This document shows, one piece after another, positions 7,907-15,638 of a stretch of 64,000 nt of DNA. The DNA comes from an uncultured Planctomycetota bacterium. Its GTDB lineage: Bacteria > Planctomycetota > UBA1135 > GCA-002686595. The stretch covers positions 103,549 through 167,548 of the forward strand of contig CAIYPP010000111.1 of the NCBI GenBank assembly GCA_903928115.1. The letters are read 5' to 3'. The first letter of the stretch is position 1. Each line of letters starts with the position of its first letter. The translations under genes were made by a program, and so were the position numbers. A model generated the notes under the pieces. The model saw nothing but the letters and a program-made list of their open reading frames with translations. It ran no database searches and had not been told where the DNA came from.

Positions 7907-8994
7907 AGTTCCTCGAAAAGCTGCTGGCTGGTCCGCGCCTGCGCGACGCGCGTCGACGGCTCGTGACCGAGCCCAGCGCTGCAAACTACGTGGCGCTCGC
8001 GAGTGAGCACGCGCGCATCTGCGAGTTCGAGGCCGCCGAGCGCGTCTGCGCCGAGGGCCTCGGTGTCCACGCGTCGGATCCCGAGCTGACTCGGCTGCGG
8101 ACTCGCATGCGCGCGCTCCAGCTGGAGGATCGTGCACGCGCGCTCTCCAACGAGCTGCGCGAGTCTCCGCGCGCGGGCCTCTTCCGTGAGCTGGCCGAGG
8201 TTTACCTTGAGTGCGGACGCTTGGAGCGCGCCGAAGAACTCAGCGTGCAGTGGCTCGAGCGCGGCGGCGGCGGCGAGGCACACTGGCTGCGCTCGCGCGC
8301 CCGCGCGGCTCGTTACTTCGCCGATCGTCGCCGCGAAGATGGTCGCACGGCGCTCGAGTGGCTCGACTCAGCCGAGGCTGCGCTGCCGCGCGATGAGCGA
8401 CCGCTGCGTCTGCGGCTCGAGCTCGTCTGCCGCATCGGAGCGTGGCGTGACGCGCGGCGCACGGTGGCGCAGCTCCTCGAGCTCGCCCCCGGCGATCCCG
8501 CGCTCGAGGCGCGCTTCCGCACGTACACGGCGCTCGCCGAGTCGGCGCCGACCCTCGACGCCGCGCTGCGCGAGGTCGAGCGTCACGGAGTGTTTCCCGA
8601 GGAGAACACCGCTCGTTCGCACATGGCCACGGGCCCCTCGCGTGCGCTGCGTCCGATGCTGCAGTCGCTCGCGGCACAGCCGACGATCGCGGCGGTCGTC
8701 TACGAGCGCGGCGCGACGGCGCTGGTTCAGGGCCCGAGCGGCGCGACCGCGGAGCGTGCAGCGCGCGCGGTGCGCGAGGTCGCGCAGAAGAGTCGCAGCG
8801 CGGCCCGCCGCATGGGCCTCGGCAACGTGCTCGAAGTGGAGCTCGAGGGGCCCTCGGGCAGCCTCTTGGTCCTGCCGAGCGAGTCGGGCGTCGCGGCCGC
8901 GCACTCGAGCGCGGCGCAGGTTCCGGAGTTTCTGCGACCCACGCTCGGCGCGATCGCGCGCTCGGGCAGCGAAGGGACGGGCCTCGAGTCATGA
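7903..8994 (+). CDS. TPR protein with a C-terminal roadblock/LC7-like domain
   Basis: 363 residues. Residues 1-240 are TPR-like helices (ARICEFEAAERVCAEGLGV, EVYLECGRLERAEELSVQW, LVCRIGAWRDARRTVAQLL). The last ~110 residues have the roadblock pattern: a leading helix (LRPMLQSLAAQP), strands around AAVVYERGATALVQG, a second helix (ERAARAVREVAQKSRSAARR), and closing strands VLEVELEGPSGSLLVLP. Such domains act as regulators or GAP-like partners of MglA GTPases. The gene overlaps both neighbours by ATGA, giving tight translational coupling from 6857 through 9452. The TPR-roadblock fusion is my own reading and should be checked by profile search. Confidence 0.72.
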   Translation: MKFLEKLLAGPRLRDARRRLVTEPSAANYVALASEHARICEFEAAERVCAEGLGVHASDPELTRLRTRMRALQLEDRARALSNELRESPRAGLFRELAEVYLECGRLERAEELSVQWLERGGGGEAHWLRSRARAARYFADRRREDGRTALEWLDSAEAALPRDERPLRLRLELVCRIGAWRDARRTVAQLLELAPGDPALEARFRTYTALAESAPTLDAALREVERHGVFPEENTARSHMATGPSRALRPMLQSLAAQPTIAAVVYERGATALVQGPSGATAERAARAVREVAQKSRSAARRMGLGNVLEVELEGPSGSLLVLPSESGVAAAHSSAAQVPEFLRPTLGAIARSGSEGTGLES

Positions 8995-9452
8995 AGGAAG
9001 TCCTCGAACCTCTGGCGGCGATCCCCGGTGTGCGCGCGGCGCTGCTCGCGACCCCCGATGGCGTGCCGATCGTGTCGTGCGGCAACGTCGACTCCCAAGG
9101 CGGAGCGGGCGCCGACGCCCTTGCGGGCTTGGTCTCCGGCTGGTGCTCCTCGCTCGTGCCCACGCTCGGCGCCGCTTCGTGGGAGTTCGGTCAGCGCGCC
9201 GTCCTGCGCGGCAGCCGCGGCACCTTGGTCGTGCGTTGCGCGGGCCACGTGCTGCTCTTCGCCGTGCTCGAGCCCGGCGCGAGCGTCGAAGACCTGCGCA
9301 TCCCGCTCGACGCGGCGCTGTCCCGCCTCGCGCGCGTCTCCCGCGGCTCACGCGCGCCACAGCCCGCACTTCCGCGGCGAATCCCTCAAGCCGAGGGGGC
9401 CGCGCCGTCCGATACATCCTCCGCTACTTCCCCCCGGGATTCGTTTCGTTAG
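8991..9452 (+). CDS. Roadblock/LC7 domain protein, MglB-like
   Basis: 153 residues. The first ~110 match the roadblock/LC7 layout: helix MKEVLEPLAAIPGV, strands RAALLATPDGVPIVSCG, helix ALAGLVSGWCSSLVPTL, strands RAVLRGSRGTLVVRC and HVLLFAVLEP, and a last helix. The C-terminal 40 residues are Pro/Ala/Ser-rich and probably disordered. Roadblock homodimers bind MglA and speed up its GTP hydrolysis, and mglA follows after 8 nt. The start is fixed by the ATGA overlap with the preceding gene. Confidence 0.8.
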   Translation: MKEVLEPLAAIPGVRAALLATPDGVPIVSCGNVDSQGGAGADALAGLVSGWCSSLVPTLGAASWEFGQRAVLRGSRGTLVVRCAGHVLLFAVLEPGASVEDLRIPLDAALSRLARVSRGSRAPQPALPRRIPQAEGAAPSDTSSATSPRDSFR

Positions 9453-9460
9453 GGAGCTCC

Positions 9461-10858
9461 ATGGTTCAGATCAATTTCGCCCAGAAGCAGGTCAGCGCGA
9501 AGATCGTCTACTACGGCCCCGGCATGTCGGGCAAGACGACCAACCTCGAGGTCGTCCACCAGAAGGCGCCCGACCAGAACAAGGGTGAGCTGACGAGCAT
9601 CTCGACGGACGGCGATCGCACGCTGTTCTTCGACTTCATGCCGCTCGACCTCGGCACGGTCGCCGGCATGCGCACCAGCTTCCAGATCTACACGGTCCCG
9701 GGACAGGTGTACTACAACTCGACGCGCAAGCTCGTCTTGCAGGGCGTCGACGGCGTCGTGTTCGTCGCCGACTCCTCGGCCTCGATGGTCCAGGAGAACC
9801 TCGAGAGCCTGCGCAACCTCGAGGAGAACCTGAACGAGTACGGCAAGTCGCTCGCGACGCTGCCGCACGTGATCCAGTTCAACAAGCGCGACCTGCCCGA
9901 TGCGCTGCCCGTCGAAGAGCTCCAGCGCTTGTACAACCGCTTCGGCGCACCTTCGTTCGAGGCGGTCGCGAGCTCGGGCCACGGCGTCTTCCCGACGCTC
10001 AAGGCCCTCGCCGCGCGCGTCCTCGAGGCCATCCATGCCACCGCCTCGACGCCGAGCACCGCGCCGCGTCCCGCGACTGCGGCGCCGCAAGGACTCGGCG
10101 CGACGGGCTTCCACGCTCCGACCACCGCGATGCCCGCCAACGCGGTCCCCGCGCCGATGCCGCAGCGCACGGCGCCCGTCGCGACGCCGATGCCGACCGT
10201 CGCCGCGTCGCTCGCGCAGACGGGAATGCACCAGGCCGCTCAGGCCCGCCCGCTGCAGGCGACCGGCTTCCACACTCCGCCGACGATGTCGAGCGGCGCA
10301 ACGACCCCGAGCACGCCGCTCATGGGGACGTCGGCGCCGCACGGCCACGTGCCGATGGGGGGCACCTATCCGGGGGCCATCCCGATGCAGGGCACTCCCT
10401 CTTCGCCGACCATGGGCAGCGCCTCGACGCTCGGCATGGCGCCGAGCGCGGGCTACGCGCCGACGATGTCGAACCCCGCGCTGTCGCAGACGGGCTTCCA
10501 CGCCCCGAACGCCACCTCGGGCTCCGGCCTCGGCATGGCGATGCGCCCCTCCACCCTGCACCCGAACACGGCGGTGCCGACGCAGCGCGCGAGCGTTCCG
10601 ACACCCGTGCCGACGTCGGCGACCCTGCCGACTCCCGCGAGCCAGACGGGCGCGCGTGCGAGCGCTCCGCTCGATGGCACCCGCTTCCGTCCCCGCACCG
10701 CGCCGACCCCGACCGCGACAACGACTCCCGCGCCCCGCGTGCAGGTCCGTCCTGCGCCGACCGGCGAGGGTTCGAACAAGCTCTACGTGGGCCTGTTCAT
10801 CGCCGCGGGAGTCATCCTCACCGCGGGTCTGACCTACGTGGTGATGTCGTTCCTCTAG
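9461..10858 (+). CDS. mglA: MglA-like small GTPase with long Pro/Thr/Ala linker and C-terminal membrane anchor
   Basis: 465 residues. Residues 1-195 form an MglA/Ras-like G domain with P-loop GPGMSGKTTN (19-28; Lys25, Thr26), switch II region TVPGQVYYNSTRKLVLQGVD, and base-specificity motif NKRD. MglA proteins are normally about 195 residues; here ~240 more residues follow, very rich in Pro, Thr, Ala, Met and Ser. That linker has an imperfect repeat TGFH(A/T)P at about residues 216, 267 and 344, plus related QTGMH and QTGAR. The end is a hydrophobic helix (NKLYVGLFIAAGVILTAGL) typical of a tail anchor. An AGGGAG Shine-Dalgarno sits 4 nt before the ATG. Expected role: a GTP-switched polarity or localisation factor at the inner membrane, with adjacent roadblock proteins as regulators. 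Confidence 0.9.
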   Translation: MVQINFAQKQVSAKIVYYGPGMSGKTTNLEVVHQKAPDQNKGELTSISTDGDRTLFFDFMPLDLGTVAGMRTSFQIYTVPGQVYYNSTRKLVLQGVDGVVFVADSSASMVQENLESLRNLEENLNEYGKSLATLPHVIQFNKRDLPDALPVEELQRLYNRFGAPSFEAVASSGHGVFPTLKALAARVLEAIHATASTPSTAPRPATAAPQGLGATGFHAPTTAMPANAVPAPMPQRTAPVATPMPTVAASLAQTGMHQAAQARPLQATGFHTPPTMSSGATTPSTPLMGTSAPHGHVPMGGTYPGAIPMQGTPSSPTMGSASTLGMAPSAGYAPTMSNPALSQTGFHAPNATSGSGLGMAMRPSTLHPNTAVPTQRASVPTPVPTSATLPTPASQTGARASAPLDGTRFRPRTAPTPTATTTPAPRVQVRPAPTGEGSNKLYVGLFIAAGVILTAGLTYVVMSFL

Positions 10859-10891
10859 TGGACCGCGCGCGAGCGCGACGGAGTGGACTCG

Positions 10892-11395
10892 ATGGGACGC
10901 GACCAAGAACTGCGCAACAACCGGCTGATCTTCTACTCACAGGATGTCGCTCGCCTCGACGGCGAGCTCGACGCTCTGCTCGAGCTCTCCAATGCCAAGG
11001 TGGCCCTCCTGATCGACAAGGAAGGCCACATGGTCACGCGCCGCGGACACTCCGCGGGCACCGGCTCGATGGACTCGATCGCCGCGCTGGTCGCAGGCTC
11101 GTTCGCCGCGACGCGCGAGCTCGCGCGCCAGCTCGGCGAGGCACAGTTCTCGACGATGTTCCACCAAGGCGCGCGCGACTCGATCCAGCTCCAGCTCGTC
11201 GGAGACCGCACGCTGCTCGGCGTTCTGTTCGACGAACGGACCAACCTCGGCCTCGTGCGCTACTACAGCGGCGAGACCGCGCGCCAGATCGAGGCGATTC
11301 TGGCCGAGATCCACACCCGACCGGCTCCGGCGGGGGAGGGGCTCTCGGATCAGTTCCGCGCGGACGCGGCGGCAGCCCTCGACAACCTGTTCTAG
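10892..11395 (+). CDS. Roadblock/LC7 domain protein, MglB-like
   Basis: 167 residues with a clear roadblock/LC7 core: helix VARLDGELDALLELSNA, strands KVALLIDKEGHMVTRRG, helix SMDSIAALVAGSFAATREL, strands QFSTMFHQGARDSIQLQLV and RTLLGVLFDERTNLGLVRYY, and a terminal helix. It is close in style to MglB (GAP of MglA) and lies 33 nt after mglA. ATG 10892 is preferred over the in-frame GTG at 10883 because GGAG lies 8 nt upstream of the ATG. It is the third roadblock domain of the cluster. Confidence 0.85.
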   Translation: MGRDQELRNNRLIFYSQDVARLDGELDALLELSNAKVALLIDKEGHMVTRRGHSAGTGSMDSIAALVAGSFAATRELARQLGEAQFSTMFHQGARDSIQLQLVGDRTLLGVLFDERTNLGLVRYYSGETARQIEAILAEIHTRPAPAGEGLSDQFRADAAAALDNLF

Positions 11396-11489
11396 GCTGC
11401 GATCGAGCGCGGACGGTGGCTCCACGGCCCCGCGAGCGGGGCTCGGAGGCCCTCGGGGGCGATGCTCCGGGGCTCTCAGGCTCCGCCCC

Positions 11490-11518
11490 TTGTCGCGGGC
11501 CCGCTCGGCCGCTACTCT
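11490..11518 (+). promoter_or_regulatory. Candidate rpmB promoter
   Basis: TTGTCG (11490-11495), a 17-nt spacer and TACTCT (11513-11518), about 80 nt upstream of rpmB. Spacing is ideal; the -35 box matches consensus at four of six bases. Confidence 0.4.
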
Positions 11519-11599
11519 CTTGCGCCCTCGAAGTCGGTCCGGATCCCCGGCCCGTCCTTCGCGGTTCGAAGAATCCCCCTAGGAAGCGGAGCATCCGAC

Positions 11600-11848
11600 A
11601 TGGCCCGGGTTTGTGACTACTGCGAGAAGCGCACCGAGACCGGCTACCAGCTCGCCCGCCGCGGTCTGCCCAAGAAGAAGGGCGGCATCGGCCTGCGCGT
11701 CACCGGCCACACCAAGCGCAAGTTCAAGCCGAACATCCAGCGCATCGCCGCGGTGGTCGACGGCAAGACGACGCGCGTCAAGGTCTGCACCCGCTGCCTG
11801 AAGAGCGGCAAGGTGCGCAAGCCGCGCAACGTCAAGGCGACGGCCTGA
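11600..11848 (+). CDS. rpmB: Large ribosomal subunit protein bL28
   Basis: 82 residues, the zinc-binding form of L28: CDYC (Cys5, Cys8) and CTRC (Cys63, Cys66) form the metal site. The body contains the family pattern KRKFKPNIQRIA and a basic C-terminus. It is a component of the 50S subunit. An AGGAAG ribosome-binding site lies 14 nt upstream. It stands alone (rpmG is not next to it), is preceded by a candidate promoter and followed by a terminator. Confidence 0.96.
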   Translation: MARVCDYCEKRTETGYQLARRGLPKKKGGIGLRVTGHTKRKFKPNIQRIAAVVDGKTTRVKVCTRCLKSGKVRKPRNVKATA

Positions 11849-11960
11849 GTCGCGGCTGACCGCGCGCGTTCTGCGGCCTGCGGGTCCGCCGAGCGAGCGC
11901 CGAGGCCGCTCGCGCGATGCGTCCGCGGACGGACGCGGCGCGGCAACAGCACACGATCGA

Positions 11961-12000
11961 GAGACGGCGCTCCCATTGCGGAGCGCCGTCTCTTTGTGTT
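11961..12000 (+). terminator. Rho-independent terminator after rpmB
   Basis: A perfect 13-bp stem (11961-11973 with 11980-11992) has a 6-nt loop (cattgc) and is followed by tttgtgttt. It is the clearest terminator in the window. Confidence 0.85.
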
Positions 12001-12113
12001 TGGCGAGCAGGCTCACACGCGCCTCGGCGCTCGCGCGCTGGATCGGATTTTCAAAAAAAGTTAGTGGAAGTGGGAAAGGGAGTGGAAGGAGCCGCCGATG
12101 TCCCCCGTGTCCT

Positions 12114-12140
12114 GAACGGCGCCACTCTGGCGCCACGTTC
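12114..12140 (+). promoter_or_regulatory. Hairpin in the leader of the H1-like/HU genes
   Basis: A 7-bp stem ggcgcca/tggcgcc (12118-12124 with 12128-12134, loop ctc) is extended below a 2-nt bulge by gaac/gttc (12114-12117 with 12137-12140). It ends 20 nt before the Shine-Dalgarno. It could modulate translation or mRNA stability; that role is inference. Confidence 0.35.
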
Positions 12141-12174
12141 AACTTCCACCAGCATCTCGAAGGAGATCTCTCTC

Positions 12175-12264
12175 ATGGCGAAGAAGAAGGCAACCCGCAA
12201 GGCGACCCGCAAGGCTGCGAAGAAGACCGGCAAGAAGAAGGCCGGCGCTCGCAAGAAGGCCTGA
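12175..12264 (+). CDS. 29-residue histone-H1-like basic peptide
   Basis: The peptide starts MAKKKATRKATRKAAKK and consists only of Lys (12), Arg (3), Ala (8), Thr and Gly after the Met. This composition and the KKATRKA periodicity match the C-terminal tails of histone H1 and bacterial H1-like DNA-compacting proteins. An AAGGAG ribosome-binding site (12160-12165) lies 9 nt before the ATG, the strongest in this area, which argues that it is translated. It sits 25 nt upstream of the HU gene on the same strand, so a joint nucleoid role is likely. It is very short for the family, so it may be a free-standing tail. Confidence 0.7.
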   Translation: MAKKKATRKATRKAAKKTGKKKAGARKKA

Positions 12265-12289
12265 TCGCCTCCAGCGGACCCCTCTCTGG

Positions 12290-12568
12290 ATGAACAAGAG
12301 CCAACTCGTCGGCTTCGTCGCGGAAGAGCTGCGCTTGTCGCGGCTTGGAGCGGCGACCTTGATCGACAAGGTGCTCGAAGGCATCCAGAAGGGTCTGCGC
12401 GAGGACCAGTCGGTCACGATCGCAGGCTTCGGCACGTTCGAGGTCAAGGACCGCAAGGCCCGCCTCGGCCGTAACCCCCACACGGGGGAGCCGATTCAGA
12501 TCGTCGCCGGACGTCGGGTCGGATTCCGCATGGGCAAGTCCCTGAAGGATTCGATGACCGAGGCCTGA
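12290..12568 (+). CDS. hup: HU/IHF-family DNA-binding protein
   Basis: A 92-residue nucleoid protein. It has the family start MNKSQLVGFVAEEL, the central GFGTFEVKDRKARLGRNPHTGE signature, and the DNA-arm segment with IQIVAGRRVGFRMGKSLKD. It bends and wraps DNA as a dimer. Probably cotranscribed with the H1-like peptide 25 nt upstream. Followed by a terminator shared in position with the convergent metG. Confidence 0.95.
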   Translation: MNKSQLVGFVAEELRLSRLGAATLIDKVLEGIQKGLREDQSVTIAGFGTFEVKDRKARLGRNPHTGEPIQIVAGRRVGFRMGKSLKDSMTEA

Positions 12569-12638
12569 TTCGCAGGCAGCATGGGTCCTCGCCGCGCGGC
12601 GCCGCATCGGCAGCTGCGCTTGGATCTGGAACGAACAT

Positions 12639-12680
12639 CGACGGGCTCCGACCACCGTGGTCGGCGCCCGTCGTCCTTTT
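12639..12680 (+). terminator. Terminator between hup and metG
   Basis: Stem cgacgggc/gcccgtcg (12639-12646 with 12666-12673), one mismatch, then ccgacca/tggtcgg (12648-12654 with 12658-12664) around a 3-nt loop, followed by tccttttg. It sits between convergent genes; the T-tract serves hup. Confidence 0.75.
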
Positions 12681-12712
12681 GCGCCGCGCTCCGCGGGTTG
12701 GGCGCGGTCGGC

Positions 12713-14434
12713 TCAGCTGCCCGTCGCCGCCTTGGAGCGCTCCTCCAAGGCCGTGATCTCGGCGGCGATCTGCTTGTCGTCGAGCTTGGGGAAGAGGCCT
12801 GCGACGGCACCGAGCTTCGCGCCAGCGAGGCCGATGCGCCATGTGCCCGCGCTCGGACGCTCGGGCCAGCCGCGTGCGGTGACCGAGCCCGACTGCCCGA
12901 GCATCTCCCAGATCGCCTGCGCCTTCTCCGGCATGAACGGCGCCATCCAGCGCGCCACGTAGCCGATCCACTCCGCGCAGGTCGACAGCACGCTCGCCGC
13001 GCGCGCGGGATCGGTCTTCTGCAGCGACCACGGAGCGGAGCGATCGACGAACACGTTGGCCACGCGGGTGTTCTCGATCAATTGCTCGGCCGCGCGGCGG
13101 AACTTGAAGGCGCGCACGTGCTCGGCCGGATCGCCGAAGGCACCGCACTCGCCGAGCAGCACGCGGTCGAGCTCGGCCTCGTGCTCGCTCGCGCAGGCGG
13201 GGATGTGGCCCGCGTAGTGCTTGTCGACGAACTTCAGCACGCGCGTCACGAGGTTGCCGATGGCGTCGGCGAGCTGGGCGTTGTTGCACGACTGGAAGTC
13301 CTTCCAGTTCCACTCGCTGTCCTTGGTCTCCGGCGCGCTCGAGAGCAGGTAGAAGCGCGCCGTCTGCGCGTCGTACTTCGCAAAGAACTCGTCGAGCGGG
13401 ATCGTCCAGCCCTGCGAGGTTGAGAACTTGCGACCTTGGAGGTTGTAGAACTCGTTCGCGGGCACGTGCCACGGCAGCACGTAGCCGTCCTTCGTCGCGT
13501 GCAGCATCGCGGGGAACACGACGCAGTGGAACGGGATGTTGTCCTTGCCGATGAAGTGCACGAGGCGCGTGTCGCCGTCCTGCCACCAGCGCTTCCACGC
13601 ATCGGGGCGGCCTTCGCGCGCGGCCCACTCCTGCGTGAACGACACGTAGCCGATCGGCGCGTCGAACCAGACGTAGAGCACTTTTCCGGCGATGTCGCCC
13701 TGGGTCCCCGCGGGCAGCGGAACGCCCCACGACATGTCGCGCGTGATCGGGCGCGGCTCGATTTCCTTCATCTGGTTTTCGACGAAGGTTCCGACATTGG
13801 GCTTCCACTCGTGCGTCGCGATCCAAGCCCCGAGGAACTCGTCGCGCACCTTCGGCAGGTCGAGGTACCAGTGCGTCGTGCGGCGGCGCTCCGGCCGCGA
13901 GCCGCACACCTTGCAGCGCGGGTCGGCGAAGTCGAGCGGGTTGAGCCACTTCGCGCAGCGAGGGCACTCGTCGCCGCGCGCGGCCTCGTAGCCGCAGGCG
14001 GGGCAGGTGCCGGTCACGTAGCGATCGGCGAGGAACTTCGCGTCGCTCGTGCAGTAGAGCTGCTCGGTCTCGCGCTGCAGCAGGTAGCCGTTGACATCGA
14101 TGCGCCGGAAGAAGTCTTGGCTGAGCCCTGCGTGCTGCGGGCAGACGCTGGTGCCCGACCAAATGTCGAAGGCGAGGCCGAGGCGATCGAAGGTGCTCTT
14201 GATCACCTCGCGCCAACGAGCGACGTACTCGGGGTACGCGACGCCCTCTTTCTCTGCGCCGATCGTGATCGCGACGCCGTGCTCGTCCGTGCCGCACACG
14301 TAGAGCACCTCCTCGCCCTGCATGCGCAGCGTGCGCACGTAGACGTCCGCGGGGAGGTAGGCGCCGACGACGTGGCCAAAGTGGATCGGGCCGTTGGCGT
14401 AGGGGAGAGCGCTGGTGACGAGGTAGCGGGGCAT
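12713..14434 (-). CDS. metG: Methionyl-tRNA synthetase
   Basis: 573 residues, class I. The N-terminal ALPYANGPIHFGH holds the HIGH-type motif. Four cysteine pairs or singles (CPAC, CPRC, CKVC) within about residues 127-165 form the zinc knuckle of the MetG1-type connective domain. The KMSKS loop appears as KFSTSQGW. The helical anticodon-binding domain follows, but the C-terminal EMAP-like tRNA-binding domain is absent, explaining the short length. The start MPRYLVTSALPY is chosen by family alignment. A TACTCT box lies 10 nt upstream and no Shine-Dalgarno is visible. Confidence 0.95.
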   Translation of the reverse strand: MPRYLVTSALPYANGPIHFGHVVGAYLPADVYVRTLRMQGEEVLYVCGTDEHGVAITIGAEKEGVAYPEYVARWREVIKSTFDRLGLAFDIWSGTSVCPQHAGLSQDFFRRIDVNGYLLQRETEQLYCTSDAKFLADRYVTGTCPACGYEAARGDECPRCAKWLNPLDFADPRCKVCGSRPERRRTTHWYLDLPKVRDEFLGAWIATHEWKPNVGTFVENQMKEIEPRPITRDMSWGVPLPAGTQGDIAGKVLYVWFDAPIGYVSFTQEWAAREGRPDAWKRWWQDGDTRLVHFIGKDNIPFHCVVFPAMLHATKDGYVLPWHVPANEFYNLQGRKFSTSQGWTIPLDEFFAKYDAQTARFYLLSSAPETKDSEWNWKDFQSCNNAQLADAIGNLVTRVLKFVDKHYAGHIPACASEHEAELDRVLLGECGAFGDPAEHVRAFKFRRAAEQLIENTRVANVFVDRSAPWSLQKTDPARAASVLSTCAEWIGYVARWMAPFMPEKAQAIWEMLGQSGSVTARGWPERPSAGTWRIGLAGAKLGAVAGLFPKLDDKQIAAEITALEERSKAATGS

Positions 14435-14444
14435 CGGAGGGCGG

Positions 14445-14450
14445 AGAGTA
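14445..14450 (-). promoter_or_regulatory. -10-like TACTCT close to the metG start
   Basis: Minus-strand TACTCT ends 10 nt before the metG ATG, in the pattern of start-proximal TAnnnT boxes. The intervening ccgccctccg has no Shine-Dalgarno. Confidence 0.4.
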
Positions 14451-14495
14451 TGCCAATGCGGGGCAGGGTGGGCGTGGGGGTGCGCCGCGGAGGCG

Positions 14496-15596
14496 TCAGG
14501 GTGCGCGGCGCAGGTGGGTCTTGTCGATGCGCACGAGGAGCCACAGTCCTCCGACCGAGGCACAGGGCACCACGAGGAGCGGGCCGAGCACGGGGAGCAG
14601 GAACCCGAGCCCCGCACAGGTTCCGAAGGCCACCAATGGCAGCGGATTGCGCGAGAGGAAGTGCCAGCGCGTCGCGAAGCTCCAGCGGCGGCGCGACATC
14701 GGGATGTCCAAGAGGCTCAGCGCTGTGGTGAAGCCCGCGAACAGCGCAAACAGCGGCTTGCCGACGAGCGGCACGAACAGCACGGGCAGGGCGAAGAGGA
14801 GCAGCAGGCCCGACACGGAGGAGGCCTTGAGGCTCGCGAAGACCGTGCGGAGCTCGACCGCGGTGCGCCAGCGGAGCCACGCGCCGAACGCGGGCTTGCG
14901 CCATGCGAGGAGCGCGACGAATCCGATCGAGAGCGCCGCTGCGAGCCATGTCGCGTGTTGCCACGGTGCGAGCTCCGCGCCGAGGATCAGCGCGCCTCCG
15001 ACGAGCGCGCACAACCCGAGCAGCGCCGCGCACTGTCCCGTCGTGATTCCCTCGGGACGCTCGCGCGCCGCGCGCGGGTCTTCGCCGAACCAGCGCCGCT
15101 CGACCACGCCGTGAACTTCGTCGAGGAACGGACCGGCGAGCAGCTCGTACAGCAGCGAGAAGGCCCAGAGCGACACGAGCAGGCCGAGCGAGAGCGCGAC
15201 GAACGCCGATGCGAGCTTGCCCGCGGCGAGCGAGAGGCCTTGGTCGATGGCCTGCTCCGCGAGCCCGCGCCATGGCGCGCCGAGCTCGGGCAGCTGCGCG
15301 ATGGCCCACTCGCGGCCATGCTCGACCCACTGCGACACCTGCCGGTACAGCCACCATGTCGCCGCGACGAATGCGCCGAAAGTGGCGATCGCGGGCGGGA
15401 CGAGCCAACGCTTCGTGCCACGTGTCGAGACAAGGAGCGCGGCACCCTTGGGCAGTGCGAGCAGGCCGTCGAGCAACGGACTCGGGCCTTTAGGGCCATG
15501 CCGGAGCGGTTGCGGCAGTGCTCCCGCGCAGGTCACGCAGGGTTGTGCGGCCCCCGAGGGCCAGTCGTAGCCGCAGCTCGGACAGGGCTCGATCAC
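14496..15596 (-). CDS. Zinc-ribbon plus EI24/CysZ-like membrane protein
   Basis: 366 residues with a GTG start. The N-terminus carries a zinc ribbon (CPSCG ... CVTCAG, Cys5/8/20/23). Several long hydrophobic helices follow, with segments such as LLYELLAGPFLDEV and PLVGKPLFALFAGF that are typical of the EI24/CysZ (DUF540) family. CysZ proteins are sulfate permeases in some bacteria, but no sulfate-assimilation gene is nearby, so the substrate is unknown. TAGCCT lies 8 nt before the GTG. It is followed by metG after 61 nt and divergent from the acyl-CoA dehydrogenase gene. Confidence 0.75.
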   Translation of the reverse strand: MIEPCPSCGYDWPSGAAQPCVTCAGALPQPLRHGPKGPSPLLDGLLALPKGAALLVSTRGTKRWLVPPAIATFGAFVAATWWLYRQVSQWVEHGREWAIAQLPELGAPWRGLAEQAIDQGLSLAAGKLASAFVALSLGLLVSLWAFSLLYELLAGPFLDEVHGVVERRWFGEDPRAARERPEGITTGQCAALLGLCALVGGALILGAELAPWQHATWLAAALSIGFVALLAWRKPAFGAWLRWRTAVELRTVFASLKASSVSGLLLLFALPVLFVPLVGKPLFALFAGFTTALSLLDIPMSRRRWSFATRWHFLSRNPLPLVAFGTCAGLGFLLPVLGPLLVVPCASVGGLWLLVRIDKTHLRRAP

Positions 15597-15604
15597 GGGC
15601 GCGG

Positions 15605-15610
15605 AGGCTA
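15605..15610 (-). promoter_or_regulatory. -10-like TAGCCT close to the EI24/CysZ-like start
   Basis: Minus-strand TAGCCT is 8 nt from the GTG start with no ribosome-binding site between, suggesting a near-leaderless message. Confidence 0.35.
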
Positions 15611-15632
15611 CGCGGGGGTGCCCTCTGCGGGC

Positions 15633-15638
15633 TACAAT
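15633..15638 (+). promoter_or_regulatory. -10-like TACAAT upstream of the acyl-CoA dehydrogenase gene
   Basis: TACAAT matches the sigma70 -10 consensus at five of six bases, in the sequence ctacaatcctcgccgc. Nearly the same sequence, ctacaatccgcgccgc, precedes the RluA-type gene at 63176. No good -35 is seen. The start codon is 87 nt downstream. Confidence 0.45.

Larger units (their letters stand above)
11849..12174 (+). other. 326-nt intergenic region between rpmB and the H1-like peptide
   Basis: It holds the rpmB terminator (11961-12000), then an AT-richer stretch with a run of seven A at about 12053-12059 and a purine-rich tract (ttagtggaagtgggaaaggg). Last comes a hairpin at 12114-12140 just before the ribosome-binding site of the H1-like peptide. 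No gene is seen on either strand. The second half is probably the promoter and leader of the H1-like/HU pair, but I cannot name a clear -35/-10 pair. Confidence 0.5.

Noticed and set aside
10100..10740. DNA tandem repeat in the mglA linker
   Set aside because: The repetition is at the level of a short peptide motif with irregular spacing, not an iterated DNA unit.
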